Source of the DNA: Lobulomyces angularis
Taxonomy: Eukaryota > Chytridiomycota > Chytridiomycetes > Lobulomycetales > Lobulomycetaceae
Length of the DNA stretch: 64,000 nucleotides
Direction: 5' to 3'
Assembly: GCA_027604685.1 (NCBI GenBank)
Contig: JADHYX010000035.1
Location: 29,080 to 93,079 of the forward strand
Shown here: in pieces, positions 52,226-63,572 of the stretch
Numbering within the stretch: the first letter of the stretch is position 1
Layout: every line of letters begins with the position of its first letter
The notes under the pieces: model-generated
Database searches by the model: none
What the model was told of the DNA's origin: nothing
What the model saw: the letters and a program-made list of their open reading frames with translations, nothing else
Program-made: the position numbers and the translations under genes

Positions 52226-52564
52226 CGTTACTTAATTAAATAAAAAATAAAACTTCAAAAATTTAAAATAAAAAAAAAATTATTTTAACGAATCAAAAAA
52301 TAAAAAAAAAAAAAAAAAATCAAGCCGAATCGGTTTAGGGTTGACCAAGCCAGAAGAAAAAAAAAAAAAGGATTGGTCCACCAATCTAAGGTAGAAAATT
52401 GATTGTATTTGTATTCGACTATTAATTGATATTGCTAATGTGAAATAATAAAATTGAAAATATGTATTACGAAGTTTTCTTTTGTAACCAAGAAATTCGT
52501 AGCCAAAAAAAAAAAAAAAAAAAATTTTGTATATGACTGTAGCTTATTTTATGTAAGATTTTCT
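52226..52564. other. Intergenic region
   Basis: AT-rich spacer with long A runs (52,296-52,320; 52,503-52,524) between the phosphate carrier promoter and the 3' end of the histone gene. Nothing else seen. Confidence 0.45.
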
Positions 52565-53337
52565 CTAAATAATATCTCTTCCTCGAATTCTTCGTGCTAA
52601 TCTTATGTCCTTCTGCATAATTGTTACTCTTTTTGCATGGATAGCACACAAATTACTAAAAAGAAAAAAAATTATGAATATAGTAAATAGTTAGATTTCA
52701 GTTGATATTTTATATAAAAAATTAAATTTTTTTTTGGTGGAAGTGAGTTTAATTTAACTTCCATGATCAACTTTTCTTTAAAAATTTGTTTTAGAAAAAA
52801 ACTGAAGTAAAAATGTGAAATTAAGGAAAAACTGTAACATACGCATCTTCAAATAAATGTACCAAGTAGGCCTCACAACTTTCTTGTAACGCTAAAATTG
52901 CCTGAGATTGCCAACGAAACACAAGCTGGTCCCTTTCGCTACGCTTACCTTCCTGGCTAAATTGATCTTGAACCAGATCTGAAGCTATTTCTTTTATCTA
53001 ATATAAGTATGAACGCGGTTAAAAAATAAATTTTGGAGAGAGTTAACAAAATTTTAAATAATATAACTTTTTTATAATAACCAATCTAGCAAAAGGTAAT
53101 TTTCTCAGTAATAAGTCGGTGCTTTTTTGATATTTTCTAATTTCTCTTAAAGAAACTGTACCAGGTCTATATCGATGCGGTTCTTAAACAAAAAAAAAAA
53201 AAGCGAAATCGTTGAAAAACCAAAAAAAAATTTAAGATGATTTTACTAGACTTTTTTGGACTAACAGTAACTTTTTTTCTGCCGATCGACTGCAAAGGTC
53301 TTCTTCTGGATTGTTTTACTGGTGTTGATCTAGCCAT
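52565..53337 (-). CDS. CENPA: Centromeric histone H3 variant (CENP-A/Cse4-like)
   Basis: Four exons encode a histone H3 fold with a short basic, divergent N-tail ([17 protein letters not shown]) that lacks the canonical ARTKQTARKS sequence. The fold reads [38 protein letters not shown], then a long loop 1 ([19 protein letters not shown]). [19 protein letters not shown] and [19 protein letters not shown] follow, and the end is [19 protein letters not shown] hallmarks are the Trp before Gln-Ser/Ala (RWQSQA), the enlarged loop 1, the divergent tail and introns in the gene. Loop 1 is about 12-15 residues longer than in yeast Cse4 or H3. It should mark the centromere for kinetochore assembly. Stop at 52565, start at 53337. 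Confidence 0.92.
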
Positions 53338-53935
53338 TTTGGTTTCGCTAGGGTTTTCTGAAAATTTTATTTGCACTTAAAACTTTCACTTCTCATATTC
53401 TGTAAAAATAGTTGTTGCTTAAGAAACCTATTTACTTTTGTTCAATAAATAAATTTTTTAATTATTACTTATTGTTTTTGTAACTTTAATGAAAAATAGT
53501 CAACTGAAGATTTTAACATCTACTGTGGAAAAGATTGCTTAATTTGTTTTTCTTAAACCTGTTATATAAAATTTTAACTAACTGTATTGAGCGTACTTTA
53601 TTACAGCTAAGAGGACTTTTTTTCGAGTATTATTAAGTCGTATCAAACAGAAGCTTTTTATTTTTTCAGTTAAGCTGAATTCATAAGGGGTGCATAGAAA
53701 TCATAATAATTATCAAAAATCATTAAAGTTTAAAAATTCTGGTTTAAAAAGTTTGGCATCTCTGCTCATATGCTCTCTCAGCTGAATTTTATCAAGTTTA
53801 GTATCCAGTACTTCTTTATTTTATGTTTTTTAACATCTGGACAAAAATAAATAAAACAGTTACACAAAAATTTTTAAAATACCAGTCTTCAACACCAATT
53901 GGCTAGAGTAGCGAGAACTCAGGAAGATTAGCTCT
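53338..53935. other. Intergenic region; 3' flank of Fanzor relic
   Basis: The left part is plain AT-rich DNA and should contain the histone promoter. The last 60 bases before the Fanzor stop (53,880-53,935) are more GC-rich and could be the end of the element, where Fanzor and TnpB guide RNAs are usually encoded. No terminal repeat recognised. Confidence 0.4.
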
Positions 53936-54775
53936 TTAGAACCTGACCGGACGAAATTCACCAGCTAAAATTGACTCAACTATTGACCTTTGATTCAAAG
54001 TTGCAACGTCATCCCTATTCCACAACCTTAATGGGTGACCACATGATTGTTGACAATTTTCGTTTTGGCAGCGCAACAACCCATGAACGGTCACTTCATC
54101 ATTCCTCCACGGTTTTGGATTCTCCCTCCTTTTGAAAGTCTCCAGCGTCTCCCCCTCACAACCTGGACATACCATTGACGTCTTGTATTCATCCAACAAC
54201 AAAACATCAAACCCAGCCCTACGATAATCATCTCCCTAATAAAGAATAAAGATTAATTGATTATAAAGAGTGGGATGTTTTCTTACCGAAATCCCTTTCC
54301 CTTGGTCGTAACTTGACCTCTCAAGGTATGACTGCTGAGTCCCAATCGCCAATAAGAACCGTAGTATGTCGACCGTCTCCATATGAGCCCTTGAAGTTTT
54401 GATGAACTTTTCCTCCGACTTTTTCGTGTTGATAAAGGTGTTGAATCGAAGTTTTCGTAAAATCCGACCACCAAAAATCGTGTTTTCTGTTGAAATCCTC
54501 AAAAAAAAAACTGCGAAGGTATATGTTGAAAGCGGCAGTGTCACAGGTTGTATGGGGAACAACAACATCCATCGGATTGGCATTCAATCCAGCATCCATT
54601 GTTAGCCCTTCTCGAATCCTCTTATACTTTTTTTGTTTCGTTTCATGGACTCATTGGGGTTGGGTGTACCGAGTTTCCCCCCCTTTCGACCCAAGGCAGT
54701 AGAGTAGGTCTCTCTTGTTAGGTTCGAACTCAACAAAGTTTCCTTGACCAAACCAACAGTGATTTCATCAAAACG
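53936..54775 (-). pseudogene. Fanzor (eukaryotic TnpB-like, RuvC-type) nuclease relic
   Basis: The C-terminal half of a Fanzor protein is readable on the minus strand. Order: a RuvC-I region EPNKRDLLYCLG (about 54,730), RYTQPQ then a TGA stop, and HETKQKKYKRIREGLT. Next are IYLRSFFFEDFNRKHDFWW and TVLIGDWDSA (54,340), then a frame change. After an intron at about 54,286-54,236 come LLLDEYKTSMVCPGC and GLLRCQNENC, a zinc finger. The RuvC-III motif is LWNRDDVATLN and the end is FRPVRF. These motifs, in this order, define the family: RNA-guided DNA endonucleases carried by transposons. The copy is dead: Glu replaces the RuvC-I Asp, there is an in-frame stop and at least one frameshift near 54,330, and the N-terminal half is missing. 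Other frames in this stretch are shadows. Confidence 0.85.
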
Positions 54776-54776
54776 T

Positions 54777-54796
54777 AAAACCCTAAAACCCTAAAA
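54777..54796. repeat. Interstitial telomere-like repeat (TTTTAGGG)2
   Basis: On the minus strand this reads TTTTAGGG twice plus TTTT. It lies immediately beyond the point where Fanzor similarity stops. Two copies could be chance in AT-rich DNA, though GGG is rare here. Confidence 0.5.
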
Positions 54797-55306
54797 TTTC
54801 AAAACCAGAACGAACTTGCATTTTTTGAACTATTAACTTAAAAATTAATAAACTTTTATTAAAAGCTGCCCAATTTTTCAAATTCTACTGTACTATTAAG
54901 ATACTAGATAAAATTTCCTTATTATACAATCGACTCGCCTTTTCCAAATGAATAAATGGCAGCCAGTTTAGTTTACTCAGAGTGTTGTTTTCTGTAATAA
55001 GTACGATGAATTTCTTGAGATAATGGCGATGAAAATTGTTAGTTTTGCATTTGTGTGGCTCCTCATTCCACTTGAGTGTTTAATTTATTCTGGACCAGAG
55101 GTTAAAAAACATATTGTTTAAGCAGTATTCAAAAAAATTTCTAAAAAGTTGTGAAATTGATGGCTCAAAAAAAGCGTAAAAGCAGATATAAAATTCGCAT
55201 TCTCTACAAAAAAAAAATTGAAATATACAATCATCTAAAAATTAATTGCTGCATTTTTAAATTTTTCATACTGTCATTTTTTTAATCTGCAACTTAATTT
55301 TAATTA
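54797..55306. other. Intergenic region with a short signal-peptide-like frame
   Basis: Mostly AT-rich. A 32-codon plus-strand frame at 55,023-55,121 begins MAMKIVSFAFVWLLIPLEC and looks like a signal peptide. It could be a first exon of the next gene, but I found no acceptor that joins it in frame, so it is left unassigned. Confidence 0.4.
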
Positions 55307-55822
55307 ATGGTTCCTCAAAATTCAAAGTTAATTCGTAGAGATTTCAATATTACCATTCCTGAGTCTATCAACATTCCTACTGTCTGGCTTATAGTAATTT
55401 GTGTGATTCTTTTTTTAATGTTCAGTGGTGTCATAAAGTGTTGTGGTTGTGTGTCAAGAAGATTTAAATCACCACAAAGCTTTAGAACCCAACAGTTTCC
55501 AGTTCAAAAAAGCACACCAAAAAGCACACCATCCAGCAAGATTGATAATAATTCAAATAAAACAGTAGTACAACCTGATTTTTCGACAAATAATACAGAG
55601 AATGCGAATTCAAATTTTGATGTTTCTGGCACTTCAAACTTTCCAGCAATAGCTCCTATTCAACCGTTAGCACCTATTGTGCCAATAAGCAAAATAGATA
55701 ATACATCTGCTTCTACAGTTCGAAATTATACAACTTCTGTTTATAATGCACCTTCTACTGCACGTACTCCTCAAAATGATGAATTATCGGAATATGTAAG
55801 AATCGCTTATGACAAGAGTTAG
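55307..55822 (+). CDS. Hypothetical single-pass membrane protein
   Basis: A single-exon frame of 171 residues. One strong membrane segment (VWLIVICVILFLMFSGVI, about residues 28-45) is followed by a Cys cluster (KCCGCVSRRF), possibly palmitoylated. A Ser/Thr/Pro/Asn-rich disordered tail ends EYVRIAYDKS. The start is the first Met of the frame. A signal-peptide-like frame about 280 bp upstream may belong to the same gene through an unrecognised intron. No known family. The basic residues after the membrane segment predict an extracellular or luminal N-terminus. Confidence 0.6.
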   Translation: MVPQNSKLIRRDFNITIPESINIPTVWLIVICVILFLMFSGVIKCCGCVSRRFKSPQSFRTQQFPVQKSTPKSTPSSKIDNNSNKTVVQPDFSTNNTENANSNFDVSGTSNFPAIAPIQPLAPIVPISKIDNTSASTVRNYTTSVYNAPSTARTPQNDELSEYVRIAYDKS

Positions 55823-56241
55823 GTTTTAATATGTCTTCATTAGAGTAGAATTGTTTAATTCTGAAATAAAACCTTTTTTGAAATCAAGCATACTGAATTT
55901 TTATTTACTAATTAATTTTTTTTGTAGAATTACTTTCACTAGAAAAATATATCAAACATTTTAGAGAAAGAAACATTTTATATATATTGAAAAAAAAGTG
56001 ATGCAAAAACTATCATCATGAGCAAATGAAAAAGTGAAAGTAGTTGGCATAAAAATAAAGTTTCAACTTTTTAAATTTAAAAAATACGCTTTTTAACGTT
56101 ACATAGCAACCCCTCCTTTAGATTACCTTTAATTTTTACCAAAAATTTATACTGTTTTTGATACTTATTTATTTTAATGTAACTACTTTTTTACTTATTA
56201 TATATTGTAATAATTTTTTTTTTTTTTTTTTTTGGTTCCTT
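55823..56241. other. Convergent 3' intergenic region
   Basis: AT-rich spacer with a long T run (56,216-56,233). Nothing else seen. Confidence 0.5.
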
Positions 56242-57163
56242 TTAAGTAGAATTTCCAATTCCCCATATTACCAATATTAGTATAAGTATAAGTAACCAAA
56301 ATGTCGATTCTACAACCCAGTTGTACCTGACAGGACTAATCATTAACAATCCCCATAGAATCCATAACTAAAAAAATAAAAATTAATAATAAGCGATCAC
56401 TTTTACCAAAATGTAAGAACTTAACAAAAAAGAATGACCTTACAGGTGTTAATCAATTTTTTTTAAAAAAAAAAAAAAAATTGATGGTTAAAAAAAATTT
56501 TAAAAAACAACAATTTTTTTACCCAGTATGCTTAAAAACACAGTTGCAGCATAAATCAGAAAAACTTCAAACCAAATTTCTCTATAGTATTCAAATTTTA
56601 CAATCTGATGTTTTATTTTTTTTTAATTCAAATAATGAGTTTTCTTTAATTTAAAAAGCTGGCAATACCTTTGAGGTGAATGAATAATCTTCATCAAAGT
56701 GCTTTTCAAGCTTTTCTGCGGTATATGTGGATCCAAATTGAGGCAAAGGAGTTTTATTAGCCTCTACAGCTACTGGATAAACAGCAATACTAGGTCCTAC
56801 TTCTGCAGTTTTTCCCTTATTCTTAAGTTGGTGAGTTTCACCTTCTGTTGCATTACTAGTATTTAATCCACCAACATTTTCTTCATTGTTGATAAGTTCA
56901 CTTTCCCTTGCTGAGTCCATACTACCATTTTCTGCAACTACTTCAACTTCCTCCTTAATATTTTTTTTTTTTCTGAAGGTTTTTTCTAAAAAATTCTTTC
57001 CTTTTATTTGGTTGAAGTTTTCATCTTCATCCTTTTTTACGATTCCTTTTATGATATCAATTACAAAAATTGAAAAAACATATGTTATGAAAAAGACGTA
57101 TAGAGATACTAATGCGTGGTATGTAAATGTTTCCTTTAGCTGGTTTTTTAAAATTGCAACCAT
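56242..57163 (-). CDS. Hypothetical multi-pass membrane protein
   Basis: Start 57163. Exon 1 encodes one membrane segment (LVSLYVFFITYVFSIFVID) and a long acidic/basic hydrophilic region (FRKKKNIKEEVEVVAENG...). After an intron near 56,669-56,609, exon 2 encodes EIWFEVFLIYAAT with further hydrophobic residues. After a second intron ending at 56,364, exon 3 encodes two hydrophobic helices (LWILWGLLMIS and FWLLILILILVIWGIG) and stops at 56242. The donor of the second intron is uncertain: the obvious GGTAAA would shift the frame, while an earlier GTGTTT keeps it. About four membrane spans in total. No family recognised. Confidence 0.55.
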
Positions 57164-57421
57164 TAAAAAAATATTTCTTCAGACTTTTTTTCAAGTTACA
57201 CAAAGTTTCAGTTTTCTTTCAACAATTTTTTAACTCAAATTAAATTAAATACTGTGAAATCATTTATTTCTATTTAATATTAGCATTTAAATTATATTAT
57301 ATTAAGAAATATATTATTAATTAAAAAAATTTTTTAAAAAAAATAAATTTTTTTATGAATTATATAAATGTAATAAAAGAGATATCTTTCAGTATCAAAT
57401 TAACATATCAAAAAAAATTAA

Positions 57422-60400
57422 TCAGCACTGATATTCAACTTGAAGCTGAAGGCTGCCTTTAAAAAAACATTCGCCAGCTGCCACAGCTAAGTGAGCCATA
57501 GAGCCCTCCTTCCCTTTTTGACTTAAGTCAAAAAATAATCTTCTAGCGAAGAGTTCATTTTCTTCGTAACTGGTATCAACAATACCAAGTGCAGTTCTAA
57601 ATAATGTATTGGGAGCCTGTGTAGGACTCTGGATATCATTCATAAGCTGAGATTTCGCATATTCTTCTGCTAGCTCTTCAGCTCCATTATTTCCCTCCTT
57701 TACCCAATGCTCCCAATATAAGCGGGTTGCTTTCTTTATTATAGCAAGAACATCCAAAGGTCCTGGATTTATATCTGCATCAGGATTATTCTTACATAAT
57801 CTCGAAATAACCACTAAACAATCCACCGCCATCTGTCTCTCTGCAGGGTCTTTAATTACATCTAAAAGTCTTTCAAATTGCAAACCTATCAAAGAATTAT
57901 TAGCATATTTTTCGCAGCTGGAAATTTCTTTGTTACCAAAACTAAATTCTTCTGGGGTTTTTTCACTTATGGTTGGGTCCCTCGGTAGAAACTCCTTTCC
58001 TATTAAAATCCCTAATTTCAGAAGATAATTAAATTTTTTTAACTTTAAGAATTCAATTTCAATATTACCTTCGCAAAGGCTTAAGACTTGCCATACCTTT
58101 GGATAAAACCTAGGTGAAACTCTATTCAATGCACCGTCATTTTTTCTTTTCCCTTTTATGGCAAATTTATTGTCAATTATAAAGTTAATGATAAATGTAG
58201 TACTCACTCAGCCACCGCCCATGACTTGGCAAGAACAAATTAATGGCTGCCAAATTAAGGTTTTTTCCCATAGAGTTTGCCCGCGCAGGTAAGCTGTTAA
58301 AGACGGCATTCCTTCTTTCAGTTAAATTAAAACAAACTTCTATTTCTGCTGCTGGCTTTCCACTTGTAGCGGAGGCATGCGACTCTTTCCCATAGCCATT
58401 TATCAGCTTCTCTCCAATAAGACACCAACTATCTCTATACTTTAAGTCTCTAATAATTTTACTTCCAAGAGTTTCACTTAATTAGCAATATAATTAATTT
58501 TTTTAAAGAATATATAATTTTTACCAGGCGCTTTTTGCAGCTTCAGTAATATTTTCTGTACAATCATCTTTAGAAATAATAACAGCCAACATCCCAGTAT
58601 CCAACCATTCCACCATATTAGCGAACTCATCACTCTCGTCAGCGGAGGAATGACTAAATTAAATGGAAGTAAATAAATTTTGAACATCTTCAAAATTACC
58701 TGTCAAAGGAAGCTGTTTCTACGACAACTCCATCAAGTGGATCTAACACAGTAATATTCAATCCTCTATTAAAAGTTATTGGAACTTCTTGCAACTTATC
58801 ATCTAGTAGCACTTCAATTTTTGCGAAATTTCCAGCTGCGAAACCTCCACTTTGAGCTCTAATGGTGAGGCGATTAGGCAATCCACTGGATTGTGCCAAT
58901 CCTGTATTCTGAAGATGAATTTGCTTCCAACGTGCTGCAGTACTGAAGGTTGCTCCAGCTGGATCACTGGTCAAATTACAGTGTTCAGGTGAGCTCAAAA
59001 CCTGTCCCAATAGCGATTTTATTTCAAAAGGACTCATCTTTAAGTATTTTAAAAACCAGTTAGAAACGATTACGGTTACCTGCATCAACTGCTCAATCGC
59101 TTCCTCTTCATCACAACCTTTCATTCTAGATATTTCTTCCCTCATTGCAATAATAAAGAAGTGTGTTCTTATGCGCATTATTCCTACAACGAATAAATTA
59201 CTATGCAAAATCATTACTTAATACCTTCTAAAACTTCATTGCTACTTCTAATAAAGGAACCCAAATAAGTTAAAACTTCCATCACCAACGGGGCTTCTCT
59301 AACATCACTAGTGCTAAAGTTTTTAAAATTAATTATAATTTGAATTAACCAAGAATTACCAATGCCTGTATATGAGATCAACAAGTTTTGCTGGAGGCAA
59401 AGGACTTGATATGAAACATTCTAGATCACCAAATCCAACAGTAACAGGCTTCTGCCTTATTAACAGGTCGGAGACATTTATAGCCAGATTATTAACAACT
59501 TTTTTTAGTAACCCTGCGGCTTGACGTACAATACTCCATCTTTTGAGATACATTGCCTTAACATATACTTCCTCTAAAAGAGCAGAAACTGTATCCAGGT
59601 GTGGAATTTTGTAATTGTCACCTTCACAACTGTGAATATAATGTAATATGTCAATTTGATCGTACAAATTACTACTGTTACGTAAAATTTTTATTGCATT
59701 TTTTAAATTTGAACGATCATTAAGGGTTAAGGATAACATATCTAAGCTCAGTTCACTGTCATCTTCATGCAGTGTTTCTTCTAAATCTGATGTTATTATA
59801 TTTCCCGGTTTGTTTGGGAAAAGCAAAGAGGCAGGTGAAACATCTTTTTCTTCCTTTACTCCATCAGCAGCTTTCGTAACAAGTCGGGTAGCTAAGTCAT
59901 CAATTTTAGTAATTTGTAAGCTTAATTATTGCAACCTATTTCTGCCTTCTCAACATTATTATCTTTGGCGCTCATTCGTGTAGGACTGTTCGCTTTGCTG
60001 CGTGTTGGATGGAGGATTGATCTAAAATAAAGAACTGTTAGCAAATATTCACCAATAACAGAATACCCTTCGACGTGGTCATTTAATTTAAAGTCCAAAT
60101 CGCTAAAGAAAGGACTTGCCAAGGAAGGACTGATCGGACTTTTTAACGCATAATGGCTAAAATCACCACTTTTTTTTCGATAAATGCTTGTGTTTCTTCT
60201 TGGCTTGACGCTGTTACTGCGACCAGGAGTTGATGCACGCGAGGCAACTTCACTGGTCTCCCTTGTATCAAGGTTAAGAGTTTTTCCAAATCCTACTTTG
60301 ATCTCATCGGACTTTAATACAGCATGCCAATCTTCTACATCACCATTGTCAGTACTAACCAGAAAATCTAAACTTTCTATGCAGGCTGTATTAACCATTT

Positions 60401-62924
60401 CCCCTAACCTTCCTACTCGAACACGAACCCCTCCAACAACGCCTATAAAAATATATTAACAAGTAAATTACCCAAAATCAATACCACTTCTTAAAGTCAT
60501 CATAAAGTCTAAAAGGTTCCTTTTTCCTGGATAACTGGAATTGTTATTCCATTTTCTATTTGCTTGACTGGAAGTCAGATCGCTTTTGAATTTCAACATA
60601 TCATTCGTTAGCAAAATACACATTGTTGGTCTAATCAGTTAAAAATATTTAAAATTAAAAAATTTCTTTCAAAATAAAAACCTTCCGGTCCCAACCCAAT
60701 TAAATTTAATAAAAGCCAATTCCTGCTCTATAACAGATACTAAATAATCATTATCGCTTACCAAATAAAATTCTTCTCTATCCATAAAATGGGGTAAGAA
60801 TGAATATAACCTTCCTTGACAACGATATAACCTACAAGTGGATAAGGTACCGACCGGCCGTTTAGGGCGACCAGTTAATCCCTAATATTTTATAATTTAA
60901 TAAGAAAATTCTAAAAATTTTTACCAATTTTGTGTTTTCGCCGAGTGTAAAAAACGCATCTCTTAATGCTGAAGGTGAGCTTATTGTAATGGGGTTACAG
61001 CTCTCTATAGTCTGAGTTTCTAATCCAAACATCGCCATTTTTGCTAAATGTTACTTTTTTAATAGTTGAATGAAACTTAACGATATACATTGCAATTCTT
61101 GATTTTCAGCCAATAAAACTACTTGCACAACTACATCGCTTCCTTTTTTATGCATATATGGTAGAAATCTTTTTCCTAATGGATCCAGATCTGCGGTGTC
61201 AATTAATTTTTCATGCACCAAATTGCCAACAATTTTTAAAGATTGCGCCCAAACTAAAGGTATATTTTCATTTGGAATTCTTTTTTGACTTTTAGGATTT
61301 TTCTTTTCTGCTTCGACACAGTTACTAGGCACAACTAAACATTGTCAGTAAAAGTTATATGGAAAAAATTCTTACTCACTGTATAATTCCGGAACAAGAG
61401 TCATATGATCTGGAGGTAAATTTTTTTTGGTAAAACTATGCCGTCTTCCTCTTTCAGAAATAGGTTTACTTTTTTCACTTTGAACAGTCCTACTGTATTC
61501 TAATATATGATAATAAACAAAACAATAATAAAGAAAATAAAAATACGAGGAACGTTGGAAGAATCAACACTAAGAGGGGATAATTTTTTCATATACTTCT
61601 GCACTTGCGCAGAGTTGTCAAAAAATAATCCATCCAATACTAAGTATGTAAAAAACAGCGGCCATTCACATTCAATATCTTCAAAAATTTTTAATTCACT
61701 TGGTTCGTAATGTAATCTAAATAATTAAAAATAAAAATTTAGAATTAATTAATATACCTGTTAGTGTCTTCCAAAATGCATTGATGACCATCTCTTAAAA
61801 ATCTCTTACACCCATAATTTCCTTCCAGTTTTCTAATAATTTCATTTCTAGTCTTTTCTATGAGTTTTACATCATGTATTGCAAATGCTGGGAATGATAT
61901 GACAGAAAGTAAAGCTGCATCAACTTCTTTGGAATTTGATTCTCGCGGAAGGGCGCTGTGCAAAGTAGTATAATTTCTAATAATTTCATCCGGTAATACA
62001 TGAATTACTGAGGCAGGTCCACCCCTCGCTCCAAACAAGTTTATTCCGTTAATTGCTTGTAACGCAGCAACCGCCATACCTTCAATTCAGTTATGAAACT
62101 TTCATTATTATATTTCAGTTACCAATAGAGGAAGAGTTTAATTCTGGTGTTCCATGGTTCATTTTATTGCCTCTTTCCCAGATGCCATAGTCAGGAGTCC
62201 GATACGCACCTAATAGTGTAAAATTGCTTAATTCTTCAAAAACGAGAAATTAAATGCATACGTTCTACATAAAAGACGAGATTTTGAACAAAATTTACTT
62301 CATCTAAGGTATAAATAATATTTAATCCAGAAGCTGTCATTTGAGCTAACATTAATAAAAAAATACTAGTAGCATCTATCTGTAAGTGACCCCACTCACT
62401 GTCGCCAACGACAGTAGCACCTTGTTTTTTTAAAACTGTTTAGAACAAAAGAAGTTGCTTAAATGTACCAGTTTTTGTATTATATTTTGCGTGGAGAGCA
62501 TCCTCCACTCTTTGAGTATTCTTAAAAATTTCTACTTTGCGACTCTGCTTAATCATACTAACCAGTAAACCTCTCATGCATTTAATAGTAGCATTTTCAA
62601 GTTCATCTGGAGAAAAAATAAGTATCACTTTGAACTAACCTTAAAAATATTTACAAGCACGACCAAGGTCGTCGTCAATTCTTTTATAAGCTAAAGATAA
62701 TGCCCAAGGAGCCATAATGGAATAGACATTGTCACTTTAAATAGGTAATTTTAAGTTGAAATGAGGTTCGTTACGTTAAATTACCGAACCCAAGCATCGG
62801 TGTAGTTTCCATGGCTAGTTATTGCGACCGACGCAGGGATTAACCCCGTAGCAGGATTTTGTTTTGACAAAATTATGGAATTGACTTCTTTAAAGTATGA
62901 GTCAAGATTAGATCTAGCACCCAT
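57422..62924 (-). CDS. Phosphorylase b kinase regulatory subunit (PHKA/PHKB family) with inserted ILEI/PANDER-like domain
   Basis: About 20 exons, roughly 1,450 residues, start 62924, stop 57422. The N-terminal glucoamylase-like (GH15-related) domain is clear: [55 protein letters not shown]-type segments, [39 protein letters not shown] and [12 protein letters not shown] middle PhK domain follows ([34 protein letters not shown]). Before it is a Ser/Thr/Arg-rich segment with RRNTS that looks like a kinase target. Near 58,880-58,380 an ILEI/PANDER-type fold appears: [84 protein letters not shown]. The PhK C-terminal domain then resumes ([32 protein letters not shown]). The usual C-terminal CaaX is absent (ends VEYQC). 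PhK regulators scaffold the kinase that activates glycogen phosphorylase. Confidence 0.92.
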
Positions 62925-63524
62925 TTTTGTTAAGTAAAAAAGTAATATTAGTTATTTGAGCAAGCTTCAAGCAGTAGGTTCAGTTTAATAAATAGTATAA
63001 CTTTTTTTGATCTAAATTTTCTTTAAATTTGAGATTAAACCAGTGGCGCAACCTTCACGCGGTAATTTTGAGGAATTAGTAACATTTCAAATAACATTAT
63101 AAATATTTCTTTAGAACTTAAAATTAAGTTATTGATAGAGAGAACCTTCAGAGAAAAAAATGCAAGTATGAACTTTTTACTATAAATACCGCTTTGCAGT
63201 AAATGACAACTTTTGCGACTGACAAGCCATATATTAATCCATATTTTAACGAAAGAACTAGTGTACATAATTATCTTTTGAAATTACAACATTTAGGGTG
63301 ATTCAGTTCAACACTCCTAATTTATTAGTGCTTGGGCATTATCTTTTTTAACATAAAAAATTGTTCTCATAATAGTGATCACCAAAAAAAATGAGCGTTT
63401 AGAATTGTAGTTCTCAAAATCACAAGGGTGAAAGTTAGTTAAATTTTAATTGTAATTGTAATTGTAAATTTTAAAAAAAAACTACATAGAAAAAAATCTC
63501 TTTTTTTTTTTTACTTTTAACAAA
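62925..63524. other. Divergent intergenic region
   Basis: About 600 bp upstream of the phosphorylase kinase gene, expected to contain its promoter. AT-rich, no recognised element. Confidence 0.45.
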
Positions 63525-63572
63525 ATGGAAAAACATTCTTGTAATAAAACAAAATTTGCTAATGTATTACAG

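Noticed and set aside
54399..54702. Plus-strand open frames of 68-70 codons
   Set aside because: They are shadows of the minus-strand Fanzor relic, whose motifs are unmistakable.
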